This document shows positions 24,001 to 36,000 of a stretch of DNA of 64,000 nt, in pieces (position 1 is the first letter of the stretch; each line of letters begins with the position of its first letter). The notes under the pieces were generated by a model that searched no databases, was not told where the DNA came from, and saw only the letters and a program-made list of their open reading frames with translations. This DNA is from Anatilimnocola floriformis (GTDB lineage: Bacteria > Planctomycetota > Planctomycetia > Pirellulales > Pirellulaceae): positions 1,364,001 through 1,428,000 of the forward strand of contig NZ_JAMLFW010000002.1 in the NCBI RefSeq assembly GCF_024256385.1, read 5' to 3'. A program made the position numbers and the translations under genes.

Positions 24001-27000
24001 CCGAATCGCGACGCGCACCCAGCGTGAACGACGTGCCAATGAGCAGCGTGTTATCGATAGTCCGGTTGGACCCGTAAGCCCAGATTTCGCCGGCGCCAAG
24101 CGCCAGGCCAGTTCGGTTGCCAGCTGTACCCAGGGCATCCGCGCTGCCAACCGCCAGCACACCGGCGTTGACCGTCCACGCCGTTACACCGGCAGTCGTC
24201 GTGGCAACCGCCACCGTCGGTTGCGGAGTTCCTGCGCTCGTCAACGTGTCGCCGATCGCCGCTTGCATCAGCGGCACATCGATGCCAGCGAGGGCGCCTT
24301 GGAAGGTAACGGTGAACGTATAAGTCGGTGGACCTGCTGTGGCCACAGCAACCAGCGAATTGCCGGCACCGATTGTCACCAAGGCATCGAGGGCTGTCTG
24401 AATGCTCGCAGCCGTCAAAGCCGGAGTCGCACCGAACGGAATATCGCCGGTCAGTTGCCCGCCGTAGGCCAGCCGGAACGTGCCGCCCGTCGGCGAATTG
24501 GCGATCGTGATCGTTTGCACTTCGTTCGTGCCGGTCACGCTGTTCGAACCATTCAGAACCAGCACACCGTTGCCGGCCTTGATGAACGCGCCGCCAGTCA
24601 CGCTGGAGACAGTCGCGTTGAGTACCAGGTCCTCGACCGCGTTCGTGTCGTTGATGGTAAAGGTGCGCACCGCACTGCCGAGAATCACATTGCCCGAGAT
24701 GGTCGCCGTGCTACCAAAGGGTTGAATCGTGGCATTGGTCTGGAGAGTTACCGCACCAGCGCCCATGTCAACCAAACCGCCGGCCATAGTTAGGCCGCCA
24801 GTCAAGGTCGGACCGCTGCCTGCCGTGCCGCCAGTATTGATCACACTGCCGTCAATCACCGTGATCGATGTGAACGTATCGGCTTTGTTGGCGAAATCGA
24901 TTTGACCATCGCGATTGACCGTGATGTTAGCGCCGGCGACGATCTGATCGCCACCTGCCGCAGCACCGTAGACAACACGGGCCGAGTTCGCCACGCCGTC
25001 GTTGTTGCCGATGAAGAAGTGCTTGTTGACGTTGCCCGAGGGCTTGTTCAATCGCAACGTACCATCGTTCACCACCATGCCGTTGCCGCCGCTACCGACG
25101 TTTGTAGTAGTGCCGCCAATTTCGAGCGTTCCAGCACCTTCTTTAATCGTGTAACCGGCAGTGTTGTTATTCGTCATACCGCCAGTCAGGATCAGCGTCG
25201 TCGCCGTATCGACAAAGTAGGTCGCATAGGCCGGATTGGCATTGAGTTCGGTGATCGCGCCCGCATGCGTGATCGTGCCGCCACCGATGGCTCGCAATAC
25301 ACCGCTATTGTCATTCAGATAACCGCTGCCGTTGATGGTCAGCGGTTCGGCGGCCAGAGTTACTGCGCCACTGAAGTTGAGAGCGAGTGCCGCGCCAGCA
25401 TTAACCGTGGTCCCACCAGCGATCGTGCCGAGAGCGTTGATGTTCTGCGCTTCGACGACACCTTCGTTGATCGTCAACGCACCGCTGAAGGTATTGTTCC
25501 CGGCCAGTGCGAGCCGACCCTTCCGTTCCTTGCGCACGGCAGCAGTGCCAGTCACCGCGCTATTCACCGTCAGCGTGCCGCCACCACCGGTGGTCGTGCT
25601 GATGGTTGCTCCGCCGGTGACAACCGCGTTGTTGTTGACCTGCAGTTGCGGCAGGTCGGCGCCCATGAGAGTGCCGATAAACGTAATCGCAAACAGGCCG
25701 CCTCCAAGCACGGTAACCAGCACATTGCCGCTGCCGATGGCAGGCAGAGCCTCCAGCGCCGACTGAATCGCGCCTGCCGTCAATGTGGCGAGGTCCAGCG
25801 AAATCGTCGTCTGTGGCAGTGCCGGCGCGACCTGTGTACCACCGAGCGTGGGAGCCGGAGACTGGCTGGTCGACATCGGCATCGTCAGCGTGATCGTACC
25901 GGTCGATCCACCGGTGACCGTCAGCTGCTGTGTTTCGCCACGACCTTGGGTGGCAAATACCGGTGCAACTGCTGCAAAGTTGAGCGCGCCAGCGCCAGAA
26001 ATTGCATTGCCGACGATTTCACCACCAGCGTTGTAGACGTACCCGCTGCTGATGGTTGTGCCCGCTGCGTTGGTTGTCACGACCACGCCGTCGCCAGAGA
26101 CGAGCAGGACGTTCACGGTCGTCGCCAAGGTCGTCGCCGCGGTGGCCTTGATGTTGTTGCCGCTGGCATAGTCCGCGGCCAGGAACTTGCCGAAGCTGAT
26201 CGGCGTGCCGTTCACGCCATCGAGATCTTTCACCAGATCGACGGTGCCGGTGACGGTGTTGGTGATCGTCGCAAATGCAAACGCCGCAGTGCCGGTGCCG
26301 GTTCCGGCTGGAACTGTGCCGGTGAAGCGTACTTCATGCGAGCCGATCGCGAAGTCGGCATTCGTAAACACGTTCAGGGTCGCGGCGGCATTCGCCGTCA
26401 AACCATTGAACGTCAGCGCGGTCGAGCTTCCGCCGCCAGCGCCGAGATCCGTGCGCAGATACGACTGCGTGTTGGCCGCCAGTGTCATCGCCCCGAGCAA
26501 CTCGGTCGAAGCGCTGCCGCTGTTTCCCACGTACCAGAGAGTACCACCCGACATATTCACGGCAGCGGTATCGCGGATTCGTGTGACCGAATTTGTAGCC
26601 GAGTTGTCGATCTTCAGCGTGCTATCGGCATTGATCGTGATCGCGCTGGTGTTTGCCAGATTGCCGTTGCCCGACAGCAACAGCGTTCCGCCCTGTGCAT
26701 TGATCGTCGTCGTGCCGGAGTAAGTAGCGTTGCCGGTGATGTTCAGCACGCCGCGACCCGCCTTGGCCACGCTGGCTGCTGGGCCAGTGGCGCTGCGGAA
26801 GAGATTCTGCGTACCGTTGTCGATCGGCAGGAAGAAGGCGTTACCCGCGGTGCCGGAAGTGCCCAGCACGATCGTGCCATCGGGCGCGATACCCACGCCG
26901 TAACTGTTGGTCCAGCCGTTGGCTGCGTTTGCGCCACCGCCGCCGCCGGTGTTGGCCACCCGAATTTCAATGTTGTGCCAGCCGCCACCCACACCTGCGC

Positions 27001-30000
27001 CAAGTGCAATCAGACCTGACGTAGTCGAGGTATTGCCGCCTTGCGTATAGACCAGCGCGCCATCGATGAAGACGTAAGCGTTGTCGTCAATGTCGGTGCC
27101 AAACGAGACCAGGTTGTCGGCGTCGAAGAACTGCCCCGTATAGACCCAGGTTTCATTGACATTCCAGGGATTCCCGGTACCGCTGGAAAACGCCGAGCCC
27201 ATCCGCGGCAAAATTCCAAATCCGCCGCCCGGGTTAGCCGTCGTGGTGTTGTTCGCAGCCGCGATTCGCCCTTCCACCAGACCTGGGAAGAATCCGCCGC
27301 TCGACTGCAGATCGCTGATTGTCGCCGGCACGTTCAGCGTGGCGCCAGTGTTGACAATGAACGTTTGCGGAGCGTTGAACTGCCCCAGCGAGTTCGAACT
27401 CACCAGCGCACCAGTCAGCGACAGATTGCCACTGATGTTGGCCGCAGTCGCGGTGGGATACGCAGCCGTGGTGCCCACGCCGCCGAACGGATTGGCGTTG
27501 ACAGTCACGTCGCCATTGATCGTCAGACGGCCAGTTCCTGTTTGCACGTCGGCAGCCTTCAGCCGACCAGTTTCCATCGTCAAGGCATTAATGAATTCCG
27601 ACTTGCTGTTCGTGGCCAGATCGAGCAACCCCGATGTGGTGACCACGATATTCGCCGTGCCTAAGATCTGATCTGCACCAGCCGTCGCGGCCCAACGGAG
27701 AATATCACTTCCTCCTTCGTCGCCAATCGTCACGGCTCCAGTGCCGGTCGCATTGGGCTGGAACACACGGCCGGCGGTGTCTTGCTTATTAAGTAGCAGC
27801 GTACCTTGATTGATGAAAGTTCCGCCGGTGTAGTTGTTGCTGCTCGTGCCGTTCAGTTCGAGCGTGCCGGCGCCGAACTTCGTCAAAGCAAAGCCGCCCG
27901 TGATGAACGAGGTGCCGCTCTGAGTCAACGTGTTAGTCGCCCGATCGACGCCAATCACAGCGTTCGCTGCGAGCGCGATAGTCCCGACAAAAGCGTTGCT
28001 GTCGGTCACGCCGCGATCGATCATCCGCACCGCGCCGGTGGGAACGCTGTTGAAACCCAAACCGCTGATCGTCAGCGGTTCGCTGATCGACACTCCATTT
28101 CCCGCGATTTCGAGCGCCGCACCCGCAGTCACCGTGGTGCCACCGCCACCCGCGACGGTGACCGCCGCGGCAGTGCTATTCGTCACGGCTCCCGCGGGAG
28201 TCACGGTAATCACGCCTTGGTTGAAGCCCGACAGCGCGCCGCTGAACGTGAGTGTGTAATTGGCAGTTGAGCCAGTTACGGTCGAAGTGACGGTTACAGG
28301 ACCCCCGCTGGGGCCGACGAGCGCAGCCATGACCGGCAAAGCATTGATGGCGGATTGCACCGCTGCCGCCGACGGCGGCGTCAAACCGTTGAAGAAGACC
28401 GAAGTGGATTGCTGACCGCCAAACGTGATCGAGAACGAGTTGCCCTGGCCGCCGTTGCTGACGGTCGTGGTGGTCAACGTCGATCCACCGGTGGTTGCAC
28501 CCTGAGCGATCTGCGCTGTGTTGGTGGTCGCCAAAGCATTCTTGAAGACGACAAAGAACGGTCCGGCATTGCCGCCAAGCACCGACACGTTGCCGCTCAG
28601 CGGCGCGATCGAATTCAAACTGGTTGTGACTTGTGCAGCCGTCGGCGAGGTACCCGTCGTAAACGTCAAGGCCGTCCCCAGCACACCGCCGTACGAAGGA
28701 GTCACCGTGCCGCCCGAAGTGCCGCCGAAAACCAGCGACTGCAGTTCGTTGCCAATGCCGTTCGAGATTGCGGTGATACCCGCGGTCGCCGTCACCGCAG
28801 TGGCAGTCAACGTTGGCACGTCGACGTTGGCCAACTCGTTGTTAAAGATCACAACAAACGGACCGCCGGTTCCACCCAGCACGGTCACGTTGCCGTTCAA
28901 GGCAGGAATCGTATTCAAGTGCGTTTGCAGCGCGGCTGCCGTCAAACCCGTGAAGGGCGCGTTCAGAACAGGAGTCGCGGTCACGGTGACCGCACCCACT
29001 GTCAAGCTGTAAGCAACCGTTCCGGTCGCACCGGCCGGAGCCAGCGTTTGCACTTCGTTCCCTTGACCATCCGACACCGTCGCAATGGTCAGTGTCGAAC
29101 CACCAGTGGCGGCTCCTTGCACCAGGGCGCTGACGTTGGCCTTCGCCAGGGCTGCGTTGAAAACGACCGTGAACGGTCCACCGTTCGCGCCGATCACCGT
29201 CACGTTGCCATTCAGCGCAGGAATCGAATTCAAGCTCGCCAGCACCGAGGCTGCCGTCGTCACACCGGCTGTGTAAGTAATCGCCGTCGTTGCGTTCACG
29301 CCGAAGAACTGCGGCGTGACCGTGCCGCCGCTCGTGCCGCCGAGCGTGAGCGTTTGCACTTCATTGCCGCCGCCGTCGCTGTTGGTCGAGGCCGCCACCG
29401 TGCCGCTGACACTGAGCGCCGAGACCGTGAACTGCTGCAGATTGGCGTTAGCCAATGCGCCGGTGAACGTAATCGTATAGGTGCTGCTGTTCACAAACGC
29501 TGCCGTCGCGTTCCCCGCGCCGAACATCGTATTGAGCGCGGTTTGCAAGCTGGTGACGTCCGCAGCGCTATACGTGACCGTGGCCGACAGATTGCCGTTG
29601 TACGTCAGCGTGAACGTCCCGCTCGGACCACCAGCAAACGTCAGCTGCTGCACTTCCGTGCCGGTCAGACCAGCAGAGGCAGTCACGCCGAAGGTTTGCA
29701 CAGTGTCGATTCGATTGCTGAGCGCGTTATTGCTCGCGGCTCGGAGAATACCTTCCTGAACGTTCAACACACCATCGAAGGTGTTATTTCCCGAAAGGAT
29801 GAGCACACCTTCGCCGTCGGCGGTGCCGCCGCCGGAATTTTTGGTGAGCGTTCCCTGCACTGCCGTGGTGGGCGTATCGATCACGTTGCCCGAGATCTCT
29901 GTCACTTCATTGGCGAACGTGCGGAAGTTGACAGTCTGGTTGCCGAGGTCTAGCGCGGTGTTTGCCGCTTGCCCCAGCCACGCGACATGCGCAGCACCGG

Positions 30001-33000
30001 TGTGAATGACCGTTGGGATTTGCGTCGCCGTGGGTAGATTGAGCGAAGAACCGACGTTGATGATGAAGGCCGTCGCAGCAGCGACGTTCGTGGTGCTGAC
30101 CGTCACCGAATTGGCATACGTAAACGTCGGCGTCGGCAAGGTCGTGTTCGGCAGCACGCGCTGACCCACGGTGCCATAGACGATGTTCGTGCCGGCCCCG
30201 GTCGTCGTGGTAATGTCCACGGCATTCGGCAGCACGATGCTGGTTTCGTTGGTTCGCAACGAAGCGATATTGGTCAAATTCTGCGCGTGCCGGATCGATA
30301 CGCCGCCGGTTCCCAGAGCGTTGTTCGCTCCCACCGCAATCGAGTTGACGCCCCAGTTGCCGGACGTAAAGGAATTGATGATCGTGCCGCCGCCGATCGT
30401 CGTTTCGGTCGTTGCCCCGGGAGCTGCAATGGGAGCCGTCGTTCCTGCCGCGAAAGTCACCACCGGCAGGTCCCGCTTGGCGAGTGCGCCTACGAAGGTG
30501 ATCACATACGGCTGAGCCGCGCCCGCGCGAGTCACCAGCACGTTGCCCGCGCCGAATAGATTCGTCTGCAGGAACGTCTGCAGGGCGGCTCCGGTGGTGT
30601 CGCCCGTGCTATTGAACTGCGGCGTGGTTTGCCCGCGGAAAGTGACGGTGAAGTTGCCGTCCGTCGGCACGGGAATCGTTTGAACTTCATCAAAGCCGGC
30701 ATACGAATTGGAATTGTTGGTCAGCAGCAACGTCGCCGCAGTCCCGACCTTTAGAACCTGGCCGTTGCTGATCAAGCCGCTGACTTCCAGTTCGGCTTGG
30801 CCAAGTGCGGAATCGGCGACATTGAACTGCCGCCGTGCGCCACCCAAATCCAAGCTGGTGGCAATCAACGCGCCGGGCGAATTGGCGACCATGCTCGCCG
30901 CACTGCCACCCGTACTAGCCACAATGGTGCTCGTGTCGTTAGCGCCGGCGAGGATCAGCGTGCCGTTGTTGATCGTCGCCCGGCCACCCACGCTGGCGAA
31001 CAGTTGCAATGCATTGCCAGCCGTGTTGCCGATGGTTTCGGTCTGGGCGTTCAAGTCCATTCGGCCGGCGTTGGTGACCTGCAGCGTGACGGTGCCGGTC
31101 GACGGAATCTGTTCCGATTGCAGCCAGCGGATCACGTCCGCATCCTGACCACCCAGGTCGTTGCTGGCGCTGAGCACCAAGGAAGTCGCACCGACGGCAT
31201 TCACGCCAGCTGTCTTATTCAATTCCAAGACACCTTCGATCACCCGGAAAGTGCCGTTGGTGAAGGTGTTCGCATTCGCTCCCGAGAAACGCAGCGTTCC
31301 CGGCAACAGCTTCTGCACGACGTTCGTCGTCAAGTCACCCGCAACCACGGTATTGAGATTCAGCGAAGCACCCGTATCGACGCCGATGTTCGTGGCGCCC
31401 GACAACGTGATGACACCCGCCGTCGCAGTCGCTCCTGCCCAGGCACTGGCCCCCGAGCCCGGCACGGCCACCAAAGCCCCGCGTGTCCCGAATCCCGTAC
31501 CCGTGATGGTTAGCAATTCGTCGTTGATCGTCACGCCAGCAAGTTCCAGCGTTGCGCCCGAAGCAACACTCGTCTGTGCCCCGGCTCCGACCGCGCCCAA
31601 GGCGCTAGCGTTTGTCAGTTGCGTTCGTCCGGCGCCGATAGTAGTCACGCCGGAGAAATTATTCACACCCGACAAGACCAAACGTCCGTTGCCTGCCGTC
31701 GTCACATTTTGCAAGTTCGCATTGAGGTCGCCATCGGTAATGGCGGCTGCAATTTCCAGATCGATCTCGTTGATCGAATCGCCCGTGGTGATCGTCCGCG
31801 TCGCTGCAGCGCCGCCATTCGTCTGCAAGGCCAGGTTACCGGTCACGCGCGGAGCGCTGAGGCTGCCAAACGTATTTCCGAGGTTGCTGACAGTGATAAA
31901 CGCGCCATTGTTGATCGTCAGCGTTCCCGCGCCAGTGGTCACTTCGGCAGCGGTCCAACCATTGACGAGGGTCAGAGTGGTATTGATGGTGTCGCTGAAA
32001 CCATTGAGATCCAGCAAGCCCGAACCTTGCACCGTGACCACATTCGTGTCCACGATCTGATCGTTGTTCATCAGGCGAAGAACGTCGGCATCAGCGCCGC
32101 CGACATTGTCGCCGACTTGAATCGGGAAGGCAGCGGTGAAAGCTGTTACGCCGGGGGCTTTATTCAGTTGGAGCGTTCCTTCAGACACAAACGCGCTTCC
32201 ACCCGTGAAGGTATTGGGGAGACTGCCGCCCAACTCGAGGGCGCCGGCTCCGACCTTGCGGAAGTTCAGCGGGTTGGTGCCGCTCAGCGCGCCAGTCAGC
32301 GTCAGCAAGCCGGCATCCGATCCCAAATCGATTTCGTTATTGAAGACCGTGTTGTTCGCGGCCGAGTACAGGTTGATATTGCCGCTCCACGAGTTGGTGC
32401 CCGCGATGTTGCGAATCGCGCCCGTAAAGCCGCTGGCCAGCGTCGTCGAATTCGTATTGCCGTAACCAAAGCCGACGCCGTTCAGATTGAGGGCTTCATC
32501 GCCCACGTTGACCGCGCCGCCGCTGCCGTCGATTTCGAGGGCAGCGCCCGACACAACCGTAGTACCTTGCGCAGCCGTGTTGTTGGCAGAGATACCCAGC
32601 GCACTGCTGTTGCCGATCCGCAGCGTTCCTTCGGCGACCGTCGTCGTTCCGGCATAGGTATTCGCACCGTTGAGCGACAGTGCACCAACGCCCAGTTTCG
32701 TTAGGCCCGCATCGCCGTTCACCACTCCGCTGAGCGTCAAACGCTGATTCACGCTCGGCGTGGCAATGGTCGCCGTTTGTCCGCCAAAGTTCAGCGGAGC
32801 CGAAATCGTGTTCGAACCGCCGAAGTTGAGCACCAGGCCAGAGCTCACGCTGATGGCCGAGGCGCCACTGATCGTATTGCCGTTGCCGACGATCAAAATC
32901 GCGTTCACGCCGGTCGGCGCGGCGACTGCTGCACTTGCCGACAGCTTCACATTGTCACTCGCCGTAGCGCCGGCCAGGCTCGTGAGCGCAGCCACCGGCG

Positions 33001-36000
33001 TGATGCCGACCAGCGCGTTGTAGCCGGCGAAATCCAGGTCCTGCGCGCCGCCCGTTTTCGTCCGAATGGCGGCGAACGGCAGAATGCCATTCAGCAACAA
33101 GTTCGTCGGCGGATTGAGGAACAACACCTCGGAATCAGCCGATCCCAGGTTGTCGCCATCGCTCGATTGTCCGTTGAACAGAATGAAGCTGTTCGCCTGG
33201 CGAGTAAGCCCGGCGAACGAAAGCTTCGTAGCCGCACTCGTGCTGTTCGTCGAAACGAGCGACGTGAAGTTCGTGTTCGTCTGCAACGTGCCGACGACTT
33301 CGTTCACGGCTGCTGCACCACCGACCAGTTCGATACCACCGCCGGCCAACGTCACGTTGGCCGAGTTACGCACGCGATCGGCAACTGTTGTCGTCGAGTT
33401 GTCGATGCTCAGCGTGCCGCCGAGATTGACCGTCACGCCCGAGGTATTCGCCAGTGTGCCGCCACCGGTGAGGAGAATTTCACCACCGGCCGAATTGATC
33501 GTCGTGGCTCCGGAGTGCAGCGCAGGGGCCGAGATATTCAGGATGCCGGTGCCGCTCTTAGCCAAAGCGAGCCCAGGAACCAATTCGCCCACACCGCCGG
33601 CGAATTCCAACGTCACGGCGTTGAAGACAGTCATCGTAGCGCCAACGACCATGTCGAAGGCGCCGTTAATCCGCAGATTGTTGCCGCCCGAGAGACGCAG
33701 ATCTTGTGAGATAAATCGATTGGCCAGCGTTCGCGCGCCGCCGTCAGTAGCAATTTGCAGAGTGTTGGCGGGATAGACAATGCCGGTTCCCAACGCGGTG
33801 TTGCTGCCAACCGTGAGCGCAGCTTGGTTGAGCGTGGGGTTATTATCGATGTAGAAATTGCCCGACAAACCGTTGTTGCTGCCCGAGAGGAGCAAGTTAC
33901 CAGCCCCCTGCTTCCGCACGTCGGCAGCGCCGATCAGGTTCGCCGAAATGATCGCATCGACCAGCAATTCGCCACGATCGGCAATATCGATCAACCGCAG
34001 GAAGTTGCTGCCCAAATCAATCGTGCCGCCGCGAATTTCCGGCGCGCGGAACACATCGGGATTGGCTGGCAAACCAGCAACGTCAACCGTCGCCGCCGTG
34101 GCGATGTTGCCATTCACAACCAGCGTCGCACCGCCGAGTTCGACAGTGCCTGAAGTGACGGCCAGCGCAGTCACGCCATCGGCAGCGCCGATCGTTTCGT
34201 TCCTGCCGCTGAAATCGAGCAAGCCCGAGCCGTTGACCGTGACCAGCGCGTTGTAATCTGGCACTTGATTGGCGGCCAACCAGCGCACCACATCGCTGCT
34301 GGCAAAACCACTTTGAATATTGTTGTCACCAGCCGTCAGCGGCCCCGACAGGGCGTTCACGCCAGCCGTCTTGTTCAGCTCCAGCGTTCCTTCGCTAACC
34401 GTCGTCGTGCCGGAGAAGGTATTTGCCGAAGTCCCCGCCAGCTGCAGTGTTCCCAGGCCCGTCTTGTTAAGGCCGACGTTCACAAAGCCCGTGCCATCAA
34501 CGATGGTGGAACTAATCGTCAGATCCGTTCCCGCTGCGCCATCGGCTACTTGGAACGTGCGAGTCGTGGCCGTGGTCGAATTGAACAGCTGCAATCCCAA
34601 CGTCCCGCCCGTGATCGAGGCGCCGGTCGGATTGCTGCCACCCAGCGCATGCACCGTCACGTTGCCATTGATGGTGGCCGAAGCGCCGCCGAGCGAGATG
34701 TCGGCAGCACCATTGGGACCGACCGACATGTTGACTGTGCCCAGGATCTGATCGTGACCGTTCAGATCGATATGTCCCGTGCTGGAAATCGTGAAAGTAT
34801 TGCTCAGCAACTGATTGTCGCCACCATACTTGAGCGTGGCAGAATTTCCCGGCGCGTCGTTGCCGATTGTGAAGTTGGCGCCAGTCGCCCCCAACGCGTT
34901 CACGCCGGCGGCCTTGTTCAGAAACAGGGTCCCTTCGATCAAACGAGGTGCGTTGGCATTGGTGTTCGGGTTCACGCCGCTGAGTTCCAGCGTACCGCCA
35001 CCGATCTTGATGATGTCGCTGCTCGTGTTCTGCACACCGCTCCAGTTGATCGACGTGCCGGGATCGGTATTGATCAGCGTCCCCGAGAATGTCGTAAAGC
35101 CAGAGTTCGGCTGCAGCGTATAGGCGTCGAATGTGGCGAGCGACGTGAGCGAGATCGCGCCAGTGAACACGCTGTTGCCGCTAGTGCTGTAGAGCGCGCC
35201 CGTGTTGTTAGGACCACGTCCAAACAGCGTCACGGCTTCGCCCAGCACATTCAAATTGCCAGCCGTTTGCAACTGGCCGCCGTAGTTGACCGTCGTGGCG
35301 CCCGCGGGCGAACCAAGGGCCGCGGAGTTCGTGATCTTCGTTACACCTTGATTCACCGAGAACGAACCGTCGAATTGATTCGCGTTCGAGAGCGTCAGCG
35401 TTCCTTCGCCGAACTTACCGATCGCGCTGACATTTGCGGTGCGAGTGAGAATGCCGCTGATCGTGCCGCTGCCGCCGGCTTCGGCGTAGATGGCAGCGCT
35501 GGCATTCGGCGTTTGCACGTACGGCACCGCGAGCGTCGAAGTGCCATCAAACATAATAGGGCCGTTGACGGTCAACGTCGTCAGCGCGCCATTTCCTCCC
35601 AAGGTCACACCAGGGCCCAGCAACAGCGCATTGACTGTCCGCGAATCGATGTTCACCGTTCCCGACGTAATCTTGACGTTGCTCGTCGGATTGGCGGCGT
35701 CGAAGCTCGTTACGTAACCATCGGCTGGCAGCGGAATGAGGGCCAGACCATTCTGGCCGCCCGAGATCGTGGCGAAGTCGAGACTTCCGCCCGGGCCGAC
35801 AACGGCGGCATTGAGGAGAATATTATTCGTCAACGCCGGCCCGGCTTGCAGCAAGCTGATCTGATTCGGTCCGTTGTCACTCAGCGCATTTCCCACACCC
35901 ACCAGTTCGGCCTGGCCGTTGTTGGTGAGAGACCACAGGTTCAGCCTGGTCGTGCCGGCGCCGGTGGTTTCCGATTCGAGCGTGCCGCGGTTGTTGATCG